DNA of 64,000 nt from Cyanobacteria bacterium FACHB-502 (lineage in GTDB: Bacteria > Cyanobacteriota > Cyanobacteriia > Elainellales > Elainellaceae), in NCBI GenBank assembly GCA_014695325.1, contig JACJNZ010000039.1, forward strand, positions 310,001 through 374,000, read 5' to 3'. Of the stretch, positions 57,101 to 63,239 are shown one piece after another. Under the pieces are notes generated by a model. The model did no database searches. It had not been told where the DNA came from and saw nothing but the letters and a program-made list of their open reading frames with translations. The translations under genes and the position numbers were made by a program. Position 1 is the stretch's first letter. Each line of letters begins with the position of its first letter.

Positions 57101-57437
57101 AAGTGACAATAAAGCCGCCTAACGCATCAATCGCAACCGAAGGCGCAGTCTGATCCCCTTTGGTAATCGTATTGACTAGAAATTCATTTCCTATTGGGGT
57201 ACCGTCTGCGTTGTAGCGACGACCATACACCCCTGTTTCGAGGAAACTCGTCGCATCATCCTGACCTGTACTCGACCAAACCACAACAAACGTGCCGTCT
57301 GCCGCCATGGCGATCGATCGCGTTGAGCGAGCGAGCTCGGTGCTGGTGTTGTCAAACACCCCTTCACTGGGATAGGTGCTTTGATACCCGTCGGTAGTGT
57401 TATTAACTGGAAATTCTGCACCTGCATTAACCTGCAT
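48141..57437 (-). CDS. Giant secreted cadherin-like/RTX protein
   Basis: 3,098 residues, the largest gene in the window. Residues ~30-470 contain seven repeats of 'VAMAADGSFVVVW..' ending in 'YxRRFNxxG', consistent with a seven-bladed propeller. Residues ~475-2,330 are about 19 cadherin-like domains (~97 residues each) with 'DVNEAPT' linkers and 'TDPD' calcium motifs. Three different repeats follow (each with 'RSI.Y.N.S' and 'V.DG'). From ~2,780 RTX nonapeptides (GGxGxD) lead to a serralysin-like C-terminal end. There is no signal peptide; the C-terminal layout points to type I secretion. It is likely a calcium-stiffened surface or matrix adhesin. Codon use looks like its neighbours. Confidence 0.9.
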   Translation of the reverse strand: MQVNAGAEFPVNNTTDGYQSTYPSEGVFDNTSTELARSTRSIAMAADGTFVVVWSSTGQDDATSFLETGVYGRRYNADGTPIGNEFLVNTITKGDQTAPSVAIDALGGFIVTWSSNAGSFQDDNSGFGVYAQRYTSNGEKSGSQFRVNSEPFNQQLSSVVASDRDDDASDANDGGFVITWTSVGQDGDGLGVFARRYNRDGVAQGSDIAVTSVNPANLQTTGSQLNSTVAMADDGSFVVVWESSQRNNSDTSNTTGYNIFAQRFNAQGIAQGDRIQVNSLAAGDQRKPSVAMAADGSFVVGWSSLDPQSFSGLDVYYRRFDRNGTALTATEQQANTNLLGSQQDVMVAMAADGKFILSWSSASGDQGAGIYARRFDANGNPLISSPVNSTSSEFRLDAGAPAGSYSSIAASNNNFAAVWTRNDGSEDGVFGRAYSIITPTDNTPPTNITLTPAPPQVAENSIGAVIGTLSATDPEGNSISYTVSGDDRFEVFGTQLRLKAGQSLNFENDNDKEIVLTVTARDDGNPNLEATQEFTIRTTDVNEAPTNITLSNDKLNENTPGGTVVGTLSATDPDTNQNQTIRFSIAENEFYALSGNQIVVKNGANLNFENPLSRSFKISVTATDNGTPEQSTTQELTITLNDVNEVPVDLQLEGSRTVAENAPGAVIGTVKVTDPDGTTPVLTVSDDRFEIDPSTKNLKLKAGRSLDYEALGTQKEITFDIIATDSQDPSLESRQAVTITVTNVNEAPINLSLSNNKVVENKPGEIVGQLSANDPEGDPQNFSLVGDSPFEIDPLTNNLKLKPGVKLDREATPTISVIVRASDQNNGSLYSDQTLTIDVLNENEPPTDIQLENAQPIDEEVKGAVVGTVKATDPDNPTLTLSVNDPRFQIVQVGADWQLKLSDNASLNYEELVGGKLSLTITATDSDGKTLNRVFEINVNNVNEAPSLSITEQRSVGNKKAGETVGTVISIDPEGTIPSFEVSDARFEVVQIDGVWKLKLKNTESLDYQIEQQVTVEVIATDQSPEKLETRRLVTVRVAEPGAPTNITLTPTNPHQVNEATPNAVVGTVTVDDEDSQTHTFTLDDDRFVIVEVEGKYQLQLAEGKLLDFETATGPIPLKITATDSTNRSVTSEFSIFIQNINEAPTDITITPGSLSVDEQQFGAEIGTIAVIDPDEGDTFSYKFSSDDFSSDDRFEVRNGKLKLKDTAQLDINDRQTINLTITATDPGQLEITKTFQITVDPVNFAPTDITLATNTINEDEDGAIVGKISVVDPDRGDLHTFEFPNDARFMVDGEGNLRLKPNVKVDFETQQTITLDITAKDNANPQGSFTKQITINVNNLNDAPVLKDFTPAASIAENNEGIAIGTLTVRDPENNPFTLELSDNRFQIDPVAGDVWQIRLKPGEKFDFETLTNGAVSLVVTARDNGTPERTTTLDIAFQVTDVNEAPTNLGLSNLTISEQVAGAEVGLVQVTDPDKNEQFRYEVSDDRFFVENSGKLKLKDGVSLDADTTEEITLTVTAIDRGDERISRQFIIQVERLNLAPTEIELDNTTINEETQGAIVGKLKVTDPDRFDTHTFTINDARFVVDAEGNLKLKPDASIDYETEKKLTLQITATDNGNPAQSFTKSFEIEVNNLNDAPVLSFTPAQAIAENVSGVTIGTINLSDADLQDTVTLTVTVNGVLDDRFVVEGDQLKLKPGISFDYETLTDGKLTIALIATDNGNPSKKTELPITINVANVNEAPTAVTLSSVEIDEGIPDNSLVGSLGAIDPDLNEAFTYQLVDGFGDHAAFVIENNQLRIRKSPDFETKSSYQIQIISTDRDGLSSAPQTFTITVRDLNEPPTDITLQGNIVAENAAGATIGDVVVTDPDSDQFTYKVSDDRFEVKDGKLKLKQGQSLNYEELTDGKLDLSITAIDNGQPVGKLTKPFTITVTNVNEAPSAINLENKSVAENSAGAIVGKLTATDPDKDDTITLKLSGDDRFEIDNQGNLKLKNGLSLNSEDSAPIQVTVTATDSKGLTRSETFTLEVVNVNEAPTGIQLSPSTIEENRAGATIGRLTATDADSTAFTFTVSDSVRFEVDSQGNLKLKAGQSLNYEELTDGKLSLNITATDNGNPAESFTQQITLNVTNINEAPTEIRLLNDRVEENRAGAIVGQFQVVDPDKNDQFSYQVNDDRFEIDNQGSLKLKNGISLDREATPTIALNITATDLGGLKKTQQLIITVTDQNEVPTSLTLEGTTVDENASPNTPIGTFKAVDAEGGSFRYSLVPNVADNNAFAIAGDRLLVKNPLDYETQKTYSIQVAVTDSEGLSLTRTFQIEVNNVNEAPIITPDTGTLAYQEDAGAVVIDSTLSLTDVDSQTLSSASVKIVNYVPQQDQLSFTNQNGISGQFDAATGTLMLQGTAAVSTYQNALRSIAYTNTSNAPNTTNRIVQFTARDGALTSQIATRTIQIAPRNDAPIVTPSVSSVVFSVDDRAINLDAAIGIADIDSSTLNGATIALEGYMPGEDNLLFNDQNGIIGSFNAAIGVLTLAGTAALDTYQQALRSIIYLNSSQQPTAQGRSALITVSDGTSSNPARINLQFQQSVAPPVVDLNGGGAGNDFSNTFVILGQPVAVASNETQLTDSDSTVLTRAEIRISNLFDPNSEMLSVDVAGTGLSASYDRPRGTLNLSGSAPLSSYVKAIQRIRYHNSSPAPDMTTRVILFRVSDGTRLSNAAQTTIQMTSIRLNNGTVIGDPALVTTPATDRINAQDGNDTVISTLANLQQNDLIDGGTGIDTLTLTDGTGNARIEIANSTNQVSGVLVNNTIITNFEQFNWSGFNGSVTLIGSNANDGVITGSDADSLSGGNGNDRLIANGGNDRLDGGAGEDYLEGGTGDDVYVIDSSGDQAIELENGGFDTVSAAISYTLPKDIEDLILTGGALTGTGNALDNGLVGNRLNNFLSAGLGDDLLLGNDGNDMLVGESGEDELTGGLGNDRLLGGDNNDRLDGGAGRDRLTGGKGKDRFILTSSQKSNRDVITDFNSKDDTILISRRSFGRQVRRGRVRISQFVLGSQAQDGNDRFIYNKGSLFFDVDGSGEANQVLIAKLGGRPVIQRSNLRVI

Positions 57438-57675
57438 AATCGTGTCTCGCTCACAACTAGATTTCCCCTTCCCAGAGACTACCCACGCAGGCTGTTACAG
57501 TTGCAGAAACAACATACTTTCCGTCAGTTTTACGGATACCCAATCTTGTCGGGAAAAAGTTGTGGGATCAGGCTATGATCAGAGATTGTTTTAGAATGCC
57601 GCCCTACAACTGTCAAACGGTTTTCCCTCCAGAAACGATCTCTGCAAGCCAAACTTTCAACAAAATTTCAACGTT
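57438..57675. other. Divergent spacer between the giant gene and ilvN
   Basis: 238 bp, with no gene. It should hold both promoters. I see no strong -35/-10 pair or hairpin; ATTGTTTTAGAAT near 57585-57597 is a possible -10 region for ilvN. Confidence 0.3.
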
Positions 57676-58197
57676 ATGAAGCACACCTTATCCGTACTGG
57701 TTGAAGATGAAGCGGGCGTGTTAACCCGAATTGCCGGACTGTTTGCCCGTCGCGGTTTCAATATCGAAAGTCTGGCAGTTGGTCCTGCCGGGCAAGATGG
57801 AATTTCTCGGATCACGATGGTCGTTCCGGGCGATGACAATATTATTGAGCAGGTGACAAAGCAGCTTTATCGCTTAATTAATGTGATCAAGGTGCAGGAT
57901 ATTACTGAAGATCCCTGCGTAGAGCGAGAACTCATGCTGCTAAAGGTAAATGCAACCAGCTCAAATCGATCGGAAATCATTGAGCTATCGCAGATCTTCC
58001 GGGCACGGGTTGTGGATGTGGGTGAAGACGCGCTGACTCTGGAAGTGGTAGGCGATCCGGGCAAGATTGTGGCAATTCAGCAAACGCTGAGTCGTTTTGG
58101 CATTCGCGAAATTGCGCGGACTGGAAAAATTGCTCTGGTGCGCGAATCGGGCGTTAACACCGAATATCTGAAGTCGCTAACCGAAGCAAAGGTTTAG
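57676..58197 (+). CDS. ilvN: Acetolactate synthase small (regulatory) subunit
   Basis: 173 residues. The N-terminal ACT domain '[20 protein letters not shown]' with '[18 protein letters not shown]', then the C-terminal regulatory domain with '[12 protein letters not shown]' and '[16 protein letters not shown]'. It binds valine and leucine and activates the catalytic subunit IlvB, which is not in the window. The gene stands alone, as is common in cyanobacteria. Confidence 0.96.
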   Translation: MKHTLSVLVEDEAGVLTRIAGLFARRGFNIESLAVGPAGQDGISRITMVVPGDDNIIEQVTKQLYRLINVIKVQDITEDPCVERELMLLKVNATSSNRSEIIELSQIFRARVVDVGEDALTLEVVGDPGKIVAIQQTLSRFGIREIARTGKIALVRESGVNTEYLKSLTEAKV

Positions 58198-58225
58198 GTC
58201 GTTTGACTTACTCGATCAAGCCTTG

Positions 58226-59167
58226 TTATTTCTGCTGAAATCCTCCAATTTCTGCCAGCGTATAAAGCGGTCTGCCTTTTACTTCTTCATAGATTCGCCC
58301 GATATATTCGCCCAGAATACCGATACAAATAAGCTGAACCGCTCCCAGGAAAAATATGACCACGGTAATGGCAGCAAATCCTGTCAGGGGTGAGTTTGGC
58401 GCAAATAGTCGCCAGTACAGCACTAGCACTGCCATCAGCAGGGACACTGCCGCCGCCGCTAATCCCAAATAGGTGGCAATCCGCAATGGCACCCTGGAGA
58501 AAGACACCAAGCCGTTGATTGCCAGTGCCAGCGATTTGCCAAAGGTGTATTTTTCCTTTCCGGCGTAGCGTGGGTCGCGCTCAAATAAAATTGCCGTTTG
58601 GCGAAATCCTGTCCAGGCGCGTAAGCCGCGAATATAGCGATTGCGTTCGGGCATAGCATTCAGTAGAGCAACGACCTGACGATCCATCAGGCAAAAATCG
58701 CCTGTATCCGTCGGAATTTCAACATCGGCAAGGTGGCGCAGCACACGGTAGAAACCAAATGCCAGCAGCCGCTTCAGCCAGTTTTCACGCCGTCTTTGGG
58801 TACGCTGTGCATATACAACCTGATAGCCCTGCTGCCAGCGATCGACCATCTGCGGGATTAGTTCAGGCGGGTCTTGCAAATCGGCATCCATCACCACGAT
58901 CGCCTCTCCTCGCGCAAAATTGAGTCCGGCAGTGACAGCAATCTGATGCCCAAAATTGCGGGCAAGGCTGAGATAGCACACTCGCGAATCTTGCTGGTGC
59001 AGTTCTCGCAGCAAATAGAGCGATCCATCGCGGCTGCCGTCATTAATTAAAATAAACTCGGCTTCCCCGTCCAGGGATTGCACCATACCGCTCAAGCGGC
59101 GATACAGCTCAGCAATGTTTTCTTCCTCGTTGTAAATCGGCACAACCAGGGAGTATCTGGGAGCCAT
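58226..59167 (-). CDS. GT2 polyprenyl-phosphate glycosyltransferase
   Basis: 313 residues from the ATG at 59167. '[20 protein letters not shown]', '[16 protein letters not shown]', the metal site '[20 protein letters not shown]' and '[11 protein letters not shown]', then two C-terminal helices (~235-260 and ~270-295). This is the same architecture as the gene at 10523-11539. It starts 31 bp after the methyltransferase, so the pair is an operon. Role: loading a sugar onto a lipid carrier. Confidence 0.88.
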   Translation of the reverse strand: MAPRYSLVVPIYNEEENIAELYRRLSGMVQSLDGEAEFILINDGSRDGSLYLLRELHQQDSRVCYLSLARNFGHQIAVTAGLNFARGEAIVVMDADLQDPPELIPQMVDRWQQGYQVVYAQRTQRRRENWLKRLLAFGFYRVLRHLADVEIPTDTGDFCLMDRQVVALLNAMPERNRYIRGLRAWTGFRQTAILFERDPRYAGKEKYTFGKSLALAINGLVSFSRVPLRIATYLGLAAAAVSLLMAVLVLYWRLFAPNSPLTGFAAITVVIFFLGAVQLICIGILGEYIGRIYEEVKGRPLYTLAEIGGFQQK

Positions 59168-59204
59168 AGCACTTACTTGACGGCAAACTGAATAGCACTT
59201 ACTT
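59166..59204. repeat. 13-bp direct repeat across the methyltransferase/GT2 junction
   Basis: ATAGCACTTACTT occurs at 59166-59178 and 59192-59204, period 26. One copy overlaps the methyltransferase stop codon and the other the region just before the GT2 start. A duplication that set the present spacer is the simplest reading. Confidence 0.65.
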
Positions 59205-60014
59205 AATGGCGACAACTGCCAGGTTCCAGGCAAACCGCTTCATGCCGGGAATTTGCTTGAGAAGGCGATCGATTTTTTCCAGGCGATCGTACGTCTTCTG
59301 AAGTCGCTGATGCTCAATAATGATTTTCTTCCAGTAGCGTTCGGAGTTCGGGTGGACTTTTTCAATCAGATAAAACTGAAGAAAAATCCACAGCGTTGCA
59401 ATCCAAAACGTATCGTAGATCGTTCGACCAAACAAATCATCAATAAAGCGAACCAGATTGATATCCAATGGCGTTTCGTCCTCGGTTCGCACTTTGGTTG
59501 CCATTCGCCGATACACATTAATTACAGGATTATGCTTTAACGGGTCCCAAAAGCACATTACCCCACCCGGTTTAAGCACTCGATGAATTTCTCGAATCGT
59601 CAGCTTCGGATTCGGAATGTGGTGCAGCAGATTCGAGGCATACACAATGTCAAATGTATTATCGGGATAATCGATCGCCATCGCGTTAATGACTCGCCCC
59701 TCGATCGCCACCCCATTCGACTGCGCCAGCTTTAACGCCACCTCCACCATTCCTGGCGAATAGTCTGATGCCACGCAACGCGCTCCGCGACTGGCGAAAT
59801 AAACGCTGTTTTCCCCGGCTCCGCAGCCCAGATCGAGCAGCAATCTACCCCGCACGTTCCCGATCTGCTGAAGAATAAACCGATTTTCAGGAGCAGTGCA
59901 AGCTTCAAAATAATCCCGAACCCGAATGCCCTCGACATCGATCAGGGAGGCCCAGCGATCGTGAAATTCCTGCTCTTTTTTTAGAATTTCATCTTTCAAG
60001 ATTTCGTCCTGCAT
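59199..60014 (-). CDS. Class I SAM-dependent methyltransferase
   Basis: 271 residues. '[20 protein letters not shown]' is the SAM-binding motif I. '[19 protein letters not shown]' and '[20 protein letters not shown]' mark motifs post-I and III. The C-terminal ~90 residues contain a membrane-like aromatic segment ([19 protein letters not shown]), so the enzyme probably sits on the membrane with a lipid or polyprenyl-linked acceptor. It is in an operon with the GT2 glycosyltransferase that follows. Target unknown. Confidence 0.85.
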   Translation of the reverse strand: MQDEILKDEILKKEQEFHDRWASLIDVEGIRVRDYFEACTAPENRFILQQIGNVRGRLLLDLGCGAGENSVYFASRGARCVASDYSPGMVEVALKLAQSNGVAIEGRVINAMAIDYPDNTFDIVYASNLLHHIPNPKLTIREIHRVLKPGGVMCFWDPLKHNPVINVYRRMATKVRTEDETPLDINLVRFIDDLFGRTIYDTFWIATLWIFLQFYLIEKVHPNSERYWKKIIIEHQRLQKTYDRLEKIDRLLKQIPGMKRFAWNLAVVAIK

Positions 60015-60165
60015 TGGTTTGTCTCACAGATTCGCCTAAGCTCAATTCAGGAGATTGGAGAAGGTTTGAACAACGATGGCTGTGAACTGCCCCCTAGTTC
60101 CCGATTCTTAGGAAAGCTGGGGCAATGTAGAACCTCTAAACCTTGCCATCCACCTCTTGTTGGAC

Positions 60166-60222
60166 AAAAACCAGCAAAAAGGGTAGGTTTCTCCAGACAG
60201 CATATCACTGTCAAACCTACCC
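60166..60222 (-). terminator. Rho-independent terminator downstream of the DUF4079 gene
   Basis: GGGTAGGTTT (60181-60190) pairs perfectly with AAACCTACCC (60213-60222). GACAG/CTGTC pair inside it, with a 7-base loop. On the minus strand the hairpin is followed by TTTTTGCTGGTTTTTG. It lies ~70 bases after the DUF4079 stop and separates it from the methyltransferase. Confidence 0.75.
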
Positions 60223-60290
60223 CTCGTAAATTTCGGACTGTTCAAATCCCCAAAATTCCCAGAATTCTGAAAATCCAGAAAATTTAATGA

Positions 60291-60767
60291 TTAGCCTGCC
60301 ATCCGCTCCAAAATTCGCTGCATAATCTGCATTCCCGTCACAGCCTGCCAGCCAAACAGAGCTACCAGCACCACGTTCAGCGCAATGTGTGTAACTCGTG
60401 CCCAGTCCTGCCCTTTCTGCATAAACGGCGTGAGCGAAGCGGAAGTTGCAATCAGCCCCGTCATTCCCAGCCCTGCGAGCAAATGAGGACCGAAAAATAG
60501 CTTACCGTTGTTAATATAGGTCACTGCCATTCCGCCGATCGTCCCAATCACCATCAGCGACAGCAGCACTGCCCCGTACTGATGATGTCGAATGTTGTAC
60601 CGACCCTTCAACAGTTCTTTTTTCTCGTCGCCTGTTGCAGTGCGGGCACGTCGCCACTGAAAGCCAAGATAAGCGGCATAGACAGTGGCAGCAAACAGCA
60701 CCCACATCAGCACAGGATGTCCAAACTGGCTCCAAACCTTGATCGACTCCGGGATCTCCAAGCTCAT
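60291..60767 (-). CDS. DUF4079 four-helix membrane protein
   Basis: 158 residues from the ATG at 60767; an earlier in-frame start gives an unlikely N-terminus. Four hydrophobic segments lie at ~17-34, ~65-85, ~92-110 and ~125-150. 'KGRYNIRHHQYGAVLLSLMV' carries the conserved His pair and 'YINNGKLFFGPHLLAGLGM' another His. The pattern resembles cytochrome b561/ferric-reductase-like His-bearing bundles, and the family is common in cyanobacteria. Heme binding is inferred only. It is followed by a strong terminator. Confidence 0.75.
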   Translation of the reverse strand: MSLEIPESIKVWSQFGHPVLMWVLFAATVYAAYLGFQWRRARTATGDEKKELLKGRYNIRHHQYGAVLLSLMVIGTIGGMAVTYINNGKLFFGPHLLAGLGMTGLIATSASLTPFMQKGQDWARVTHIALNVVLVALFGWQAVTGMQIMQRILERMAG

Positions 60768-60899
60768 AACGTGTGAGGTTAATTGAATTAACAAAATCTT
60801 TATAAAAATTAGCATACCGTTATCCTGTACTGGGTTGAGATCAATCCCCAAAACCGGATTAAGTAAAAGTTAAGCGTTTCAGACGGGAGGGTGTGTGGG

Positions 60900-61526
60900 A
60901 TGTCCCCAACAGAGATAGAAGCTGCCTTGCGGCTTGCCTTTGGCGAATGCCTTGCTGCCGGATGCCCTCTTGATCCAATTCAGCAGGAGATTTTGCTGCG
61001 GGCCCTGCTCGATAAATTGACTCAGGGTGAACAAACCGAGTCCCAGCGAACCGATCGGTCAGTTGCCTCTACAAATCCCCTGGATAATCTCACGCCAGAA
61101 CAGCGGCGCACGCTTCTGCGCTATATCAAGGAGCAGAATCAACAGAACCGAGCGTGGAAAGCTCAGCTCTTAAATGACTGGCTACAACAGCAAAACTCTG
61201 GAGAAATTCAGTTTGTTCGCACCGAGTACGGGCTTGCCTGGCTAGAGCAGATTCAGCCAGTTCATATTGCCGCCTATGCTGACGAAGCAGCGATTGCGCT
61301 CAGGGTGGGCGATCGAATCGAAGTCTCTAATGGGCTGTGGGAATGGGTGCAGGAAAACGGACCTTGCAGCCGCGAATGGATTCCTTGCACAGTCATTGGT
61401 TTACGGCAGGACGGTAGCCTATCTCACGCAAGCTGCACTGTTCGCTTCGAGAACGGCTTGGAATACGAGATTCAAGGCATTTATGAATGGAATCGGTATA
61501 ACTGGCGATGGCAGCAGGAGAAGTGA
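60900..61526 (+). CDS. Cyanobacterial conserved hypothetical protein
   Basis: 208 residues from the ATG at 60900, with GGGAGGG upstream. The N-terminal ~45 residues form helices ('IEAALRLAFGECLAAG', 'QQEILLRALLDKLTQG'). A Gln-rich helix 'LRYIKEQNQQNRAWKAQLL' follows. The C-terminal half has a beta-rich 'ALRVGDRIEVSNGLWEWVQENG' (split by a turn) and 'YEIQGIYEWNRYNWRW'. I do not recognise the family. It is soluble and lacks catalytic motifs. It is divergent from DUF4079. Confidence 0.65.
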   Translation: MSPTEIEAALRLAFGECLAAGCPLDPIQQEILLRALLDKLTQGEQTESQRTDRSVASTNPLDNLTPEQRRTLLRYIKEQNQQNRAWKAQLLNDWLQQQNSGEIQFVRTEYGLAWLEQIQPVHIAAYADEAAIALRVGDRIEVSNGLWEWVQENGPCSREWIPCTVIGLRQDGSLSHASCTVRFENGLEYEIQGIYEWNRYNWRWQQEK

Positions 61527-61600
61527 GGGGGTGAGGGAATAAGGCGGAAGGGTGAATGGTGGGGATGGATGGTGGATGAAGGGGTGAATGAGGGCAGGTT
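61527..61600 (+). repeat. G-rich purine tract after the stop codon
   Basis: GGGTGAGGGA, GGTGAATGGTGGGGATGGAT and GGGGTGAATGAGGG runs occupy the sense strand directly after the stop. Similar tracts follow other genes in the window (3796, 28973, 36887, and 37103 on the minus strand). A G-quadruplex or a minisatellite are both possible. Confidence 0.55.
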
Positions 61601-61658
61601 TTGCCGAAATTTGTGGGTGTGGGTGGGCAGTTTCTAAGCTCAAAACTAAATTAAAGAA

Positions 61659-61678
61659 GGGTACGCCGGAACGCACCC
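61659..61678. terminator. Bidirectional hairpin between convergent genes
   Basis: GGGTACG (61659-61665) pairs with CGCACCC (61672-61678), one mismatch, 6-base loop. On the minus strand TTCTTTAATTT follows, on the plus strand TGTGAAAATT. It lies 68 bases after the crhR stop and 130 after the hypothetical gene's stop. Confidence 0.55.
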
Positions 61679-61745
61679 TGTGAAAATTGAAGAATTTGCC
61701 AATGCAGTGAGTCTTGCGATCAAACTCACTGCTTAGCCTTTAATA

Positions 61746-63194
61746 CTAGGACTTCGACGGTACTGGAGACTTGCGCTTGATCGGCTTTGAACGATGACCA
61801 TCCGGACGAGAATCATGGCGAGAATCATTTCTCGGACCACGGCGCGGTCTGGGTTCGTCAACGATCGGCTCCTCGACATAACCCTGATCGACGCGCATCC
61901 AGCTTGGGCGAATCTGATCGTACGCCATTTGCAACGCAGCCGCCGCGATCATGTTTGGCTCAAACTCTTCAGCCAGCTGAGCGATGATCGGCAGGAAGGA
62001 TGCCATCCGCTCGCCAGCGAGGGCTTCGCGCAAAGTACCTTGCAGCTTTTCCAGGTGGCGGGCTTCGATCTGAGCACGAGTGGGGATCGTACCTATTTCT
62101 AAGCGTTGGCGAATGTGATGCTCGATGTCCCGCAGCTTGCGCTTGTCAAGCGAGTGAATCAGCGAAATTGCTGTCCCTTCTTTGCCTGCGCGTCCGGTAC
62201 GTCCGATTCGGTGAACATAGCTTTCGACACTGTCAGGTAGGTCGTAGTTAATGACATGAGTAAGATCTTCAACGTGCAGACCTCGTGCCGCAATGTCAGT
62301 GGCTACAACCCAGCGTACCTGACGCTGACGGAACCGCAGCAAAAGCCGCTCCCGCTGAGACTGGCTCAAATCGCCGTGATATTCATCAACGCTGTGACCT
62401 GCTGCTTGGAGTTGGCGTGTCAGCTCCGCCGCAGCCTTCCGGGTACGGACAAAGATGAGTGCCGATTCCGGGTCTTCCATTTCCAGGATAGGCTGCAAGG
62501 CACGCGCCTTGGTCCAGCCTCGCGGAACGATGTAGGCAATCTGATTAATCCGGGTGGGAGCCGCTTTAGGCTGCTCAACCGTGACGGTGACGGGCGATCG
62601 CAAAAACTTCGTTGCCAGTTCCCGAATCGAGGGTTCCATCGTGGCGGAAAAGAAAGCGGTCTGCCGCTCCGCCGGAGCCTGGCTGAGAATTCTTTCAACG
62701 TCCTGGATAAAGCCCATGTTCAGCATTTCGTCGGCTTCATCCAGCACCAGGAAGCTAAGCTGCCGCAGGTTCAGGTCGCCTCGCTTCAGCAAATCCAGCA
62801 CGCGACCGGGCGTACCCACCACAATCTGACAACCGCGCTGAAGCCGACGAATTTGCAGATCGATCGCCTGTCCGCCATAAATAGGCAGAACGTGCAGACG
62901 GCGATCGTGGTTCAATGACCGAATTGACTGGTAAACCTGAAGTGCCAGTTCACGGGTCGGGGTAAGGATGAGAGCTTGCACTGCTCCGTTATTTAAATCA
63001 ATGCGCTCTAGCAGAGGCAGCGAGAAAGCAGCGGTTTTACCTGTTCCCGTTTGCGCCTGACCGACCACATCTCGCCCGGAGAGCAGATGGGGAATTGCCT
63101 GCGCCTGAATCGTAGTGGGAACGGTGAATCCTGCCTTTTCGAGATGGCGAACTCCTGCCTCTGATAGACCTAAGCCGTTGAAAGAAAGCGTCAT
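61746..63194 (-). CDS. crhR: DEAD-box RNA helicase, CrhR-like
   Basis: 482 residues. Q motif 'FTVPTTIQAQAIP', motif I 'AQTGTGKTAA', II 'VLDEADEML', III 'SATMEPS', VI 'HRIGRTGRAG'. The segment 'ESALIFVRTRKAAAELTRQL' through 'LSQSQRERLL', and the post-core 'ALAGERMASFLPII', closely match my memory of Synechocystis CrhR. A basic Arg/Pro/Lys-rich tail ends the protein. CrhR is redox- and cold-induced, unwinds and anneals RNA, and autoregulates. Its 5' region here is only 45 bp from rimO, so the long autoregulated leader of Synechocystis is not obvious. Confidence 0.88.
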   Translation of the reverse strand: MTLSFNGLGLSEAGVRHLEKAGFTVPTTIQAQAIPHLLSGRDVVGQAQTGTGKTAAFSLPLLERIDLNNGAVQALILTPTRELALQVYQSIRSLNHDRRLHVLPIYGGQAIDLQIRRLQRGCQIVVGTPGRVLDLLKRGDLNLRQLSFLVLDEADEMLNMGFIQDVERILSQAPAERQTAFFSATMEPSIRELATKFLRSPVTVTVEQPKAAPTRINQIAYIVPRGWTKARALQPILEMEDPESALIFVRTRKAAAELTRQLQAAGHSVDEYHGDLSQSQRERLLLRFRQRQVRWVVATDIAARGLHVEDLTHVINYDLPDSVESYVHRIGRTGRAGKEGTAISLIHSLDKRKLRDIEHHIRQRLEIGTIPTRAQIEARHLEKLQGTLREALAGERMASFLPIIAQLAEEFEPNMIAAAALQMAYDQIRPSWMRVDQGYVEEPIVDEPRPRRGPRNDSRHDSRPDGHRSKPIKRKSPVPSKS

Positions 63195-63239
63195 TAAGAC
63201 TCCTTAAGACTTTAGAAGTTTGAAATTTGAAATAGGAAA

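Noticed and set aside
48141-57437. Open frames on the plus strand within the giant gene
   Set aside because: They are antisense shadows of a highly repetitive coding sequence, without ribosome binding sites or recognisable domains.
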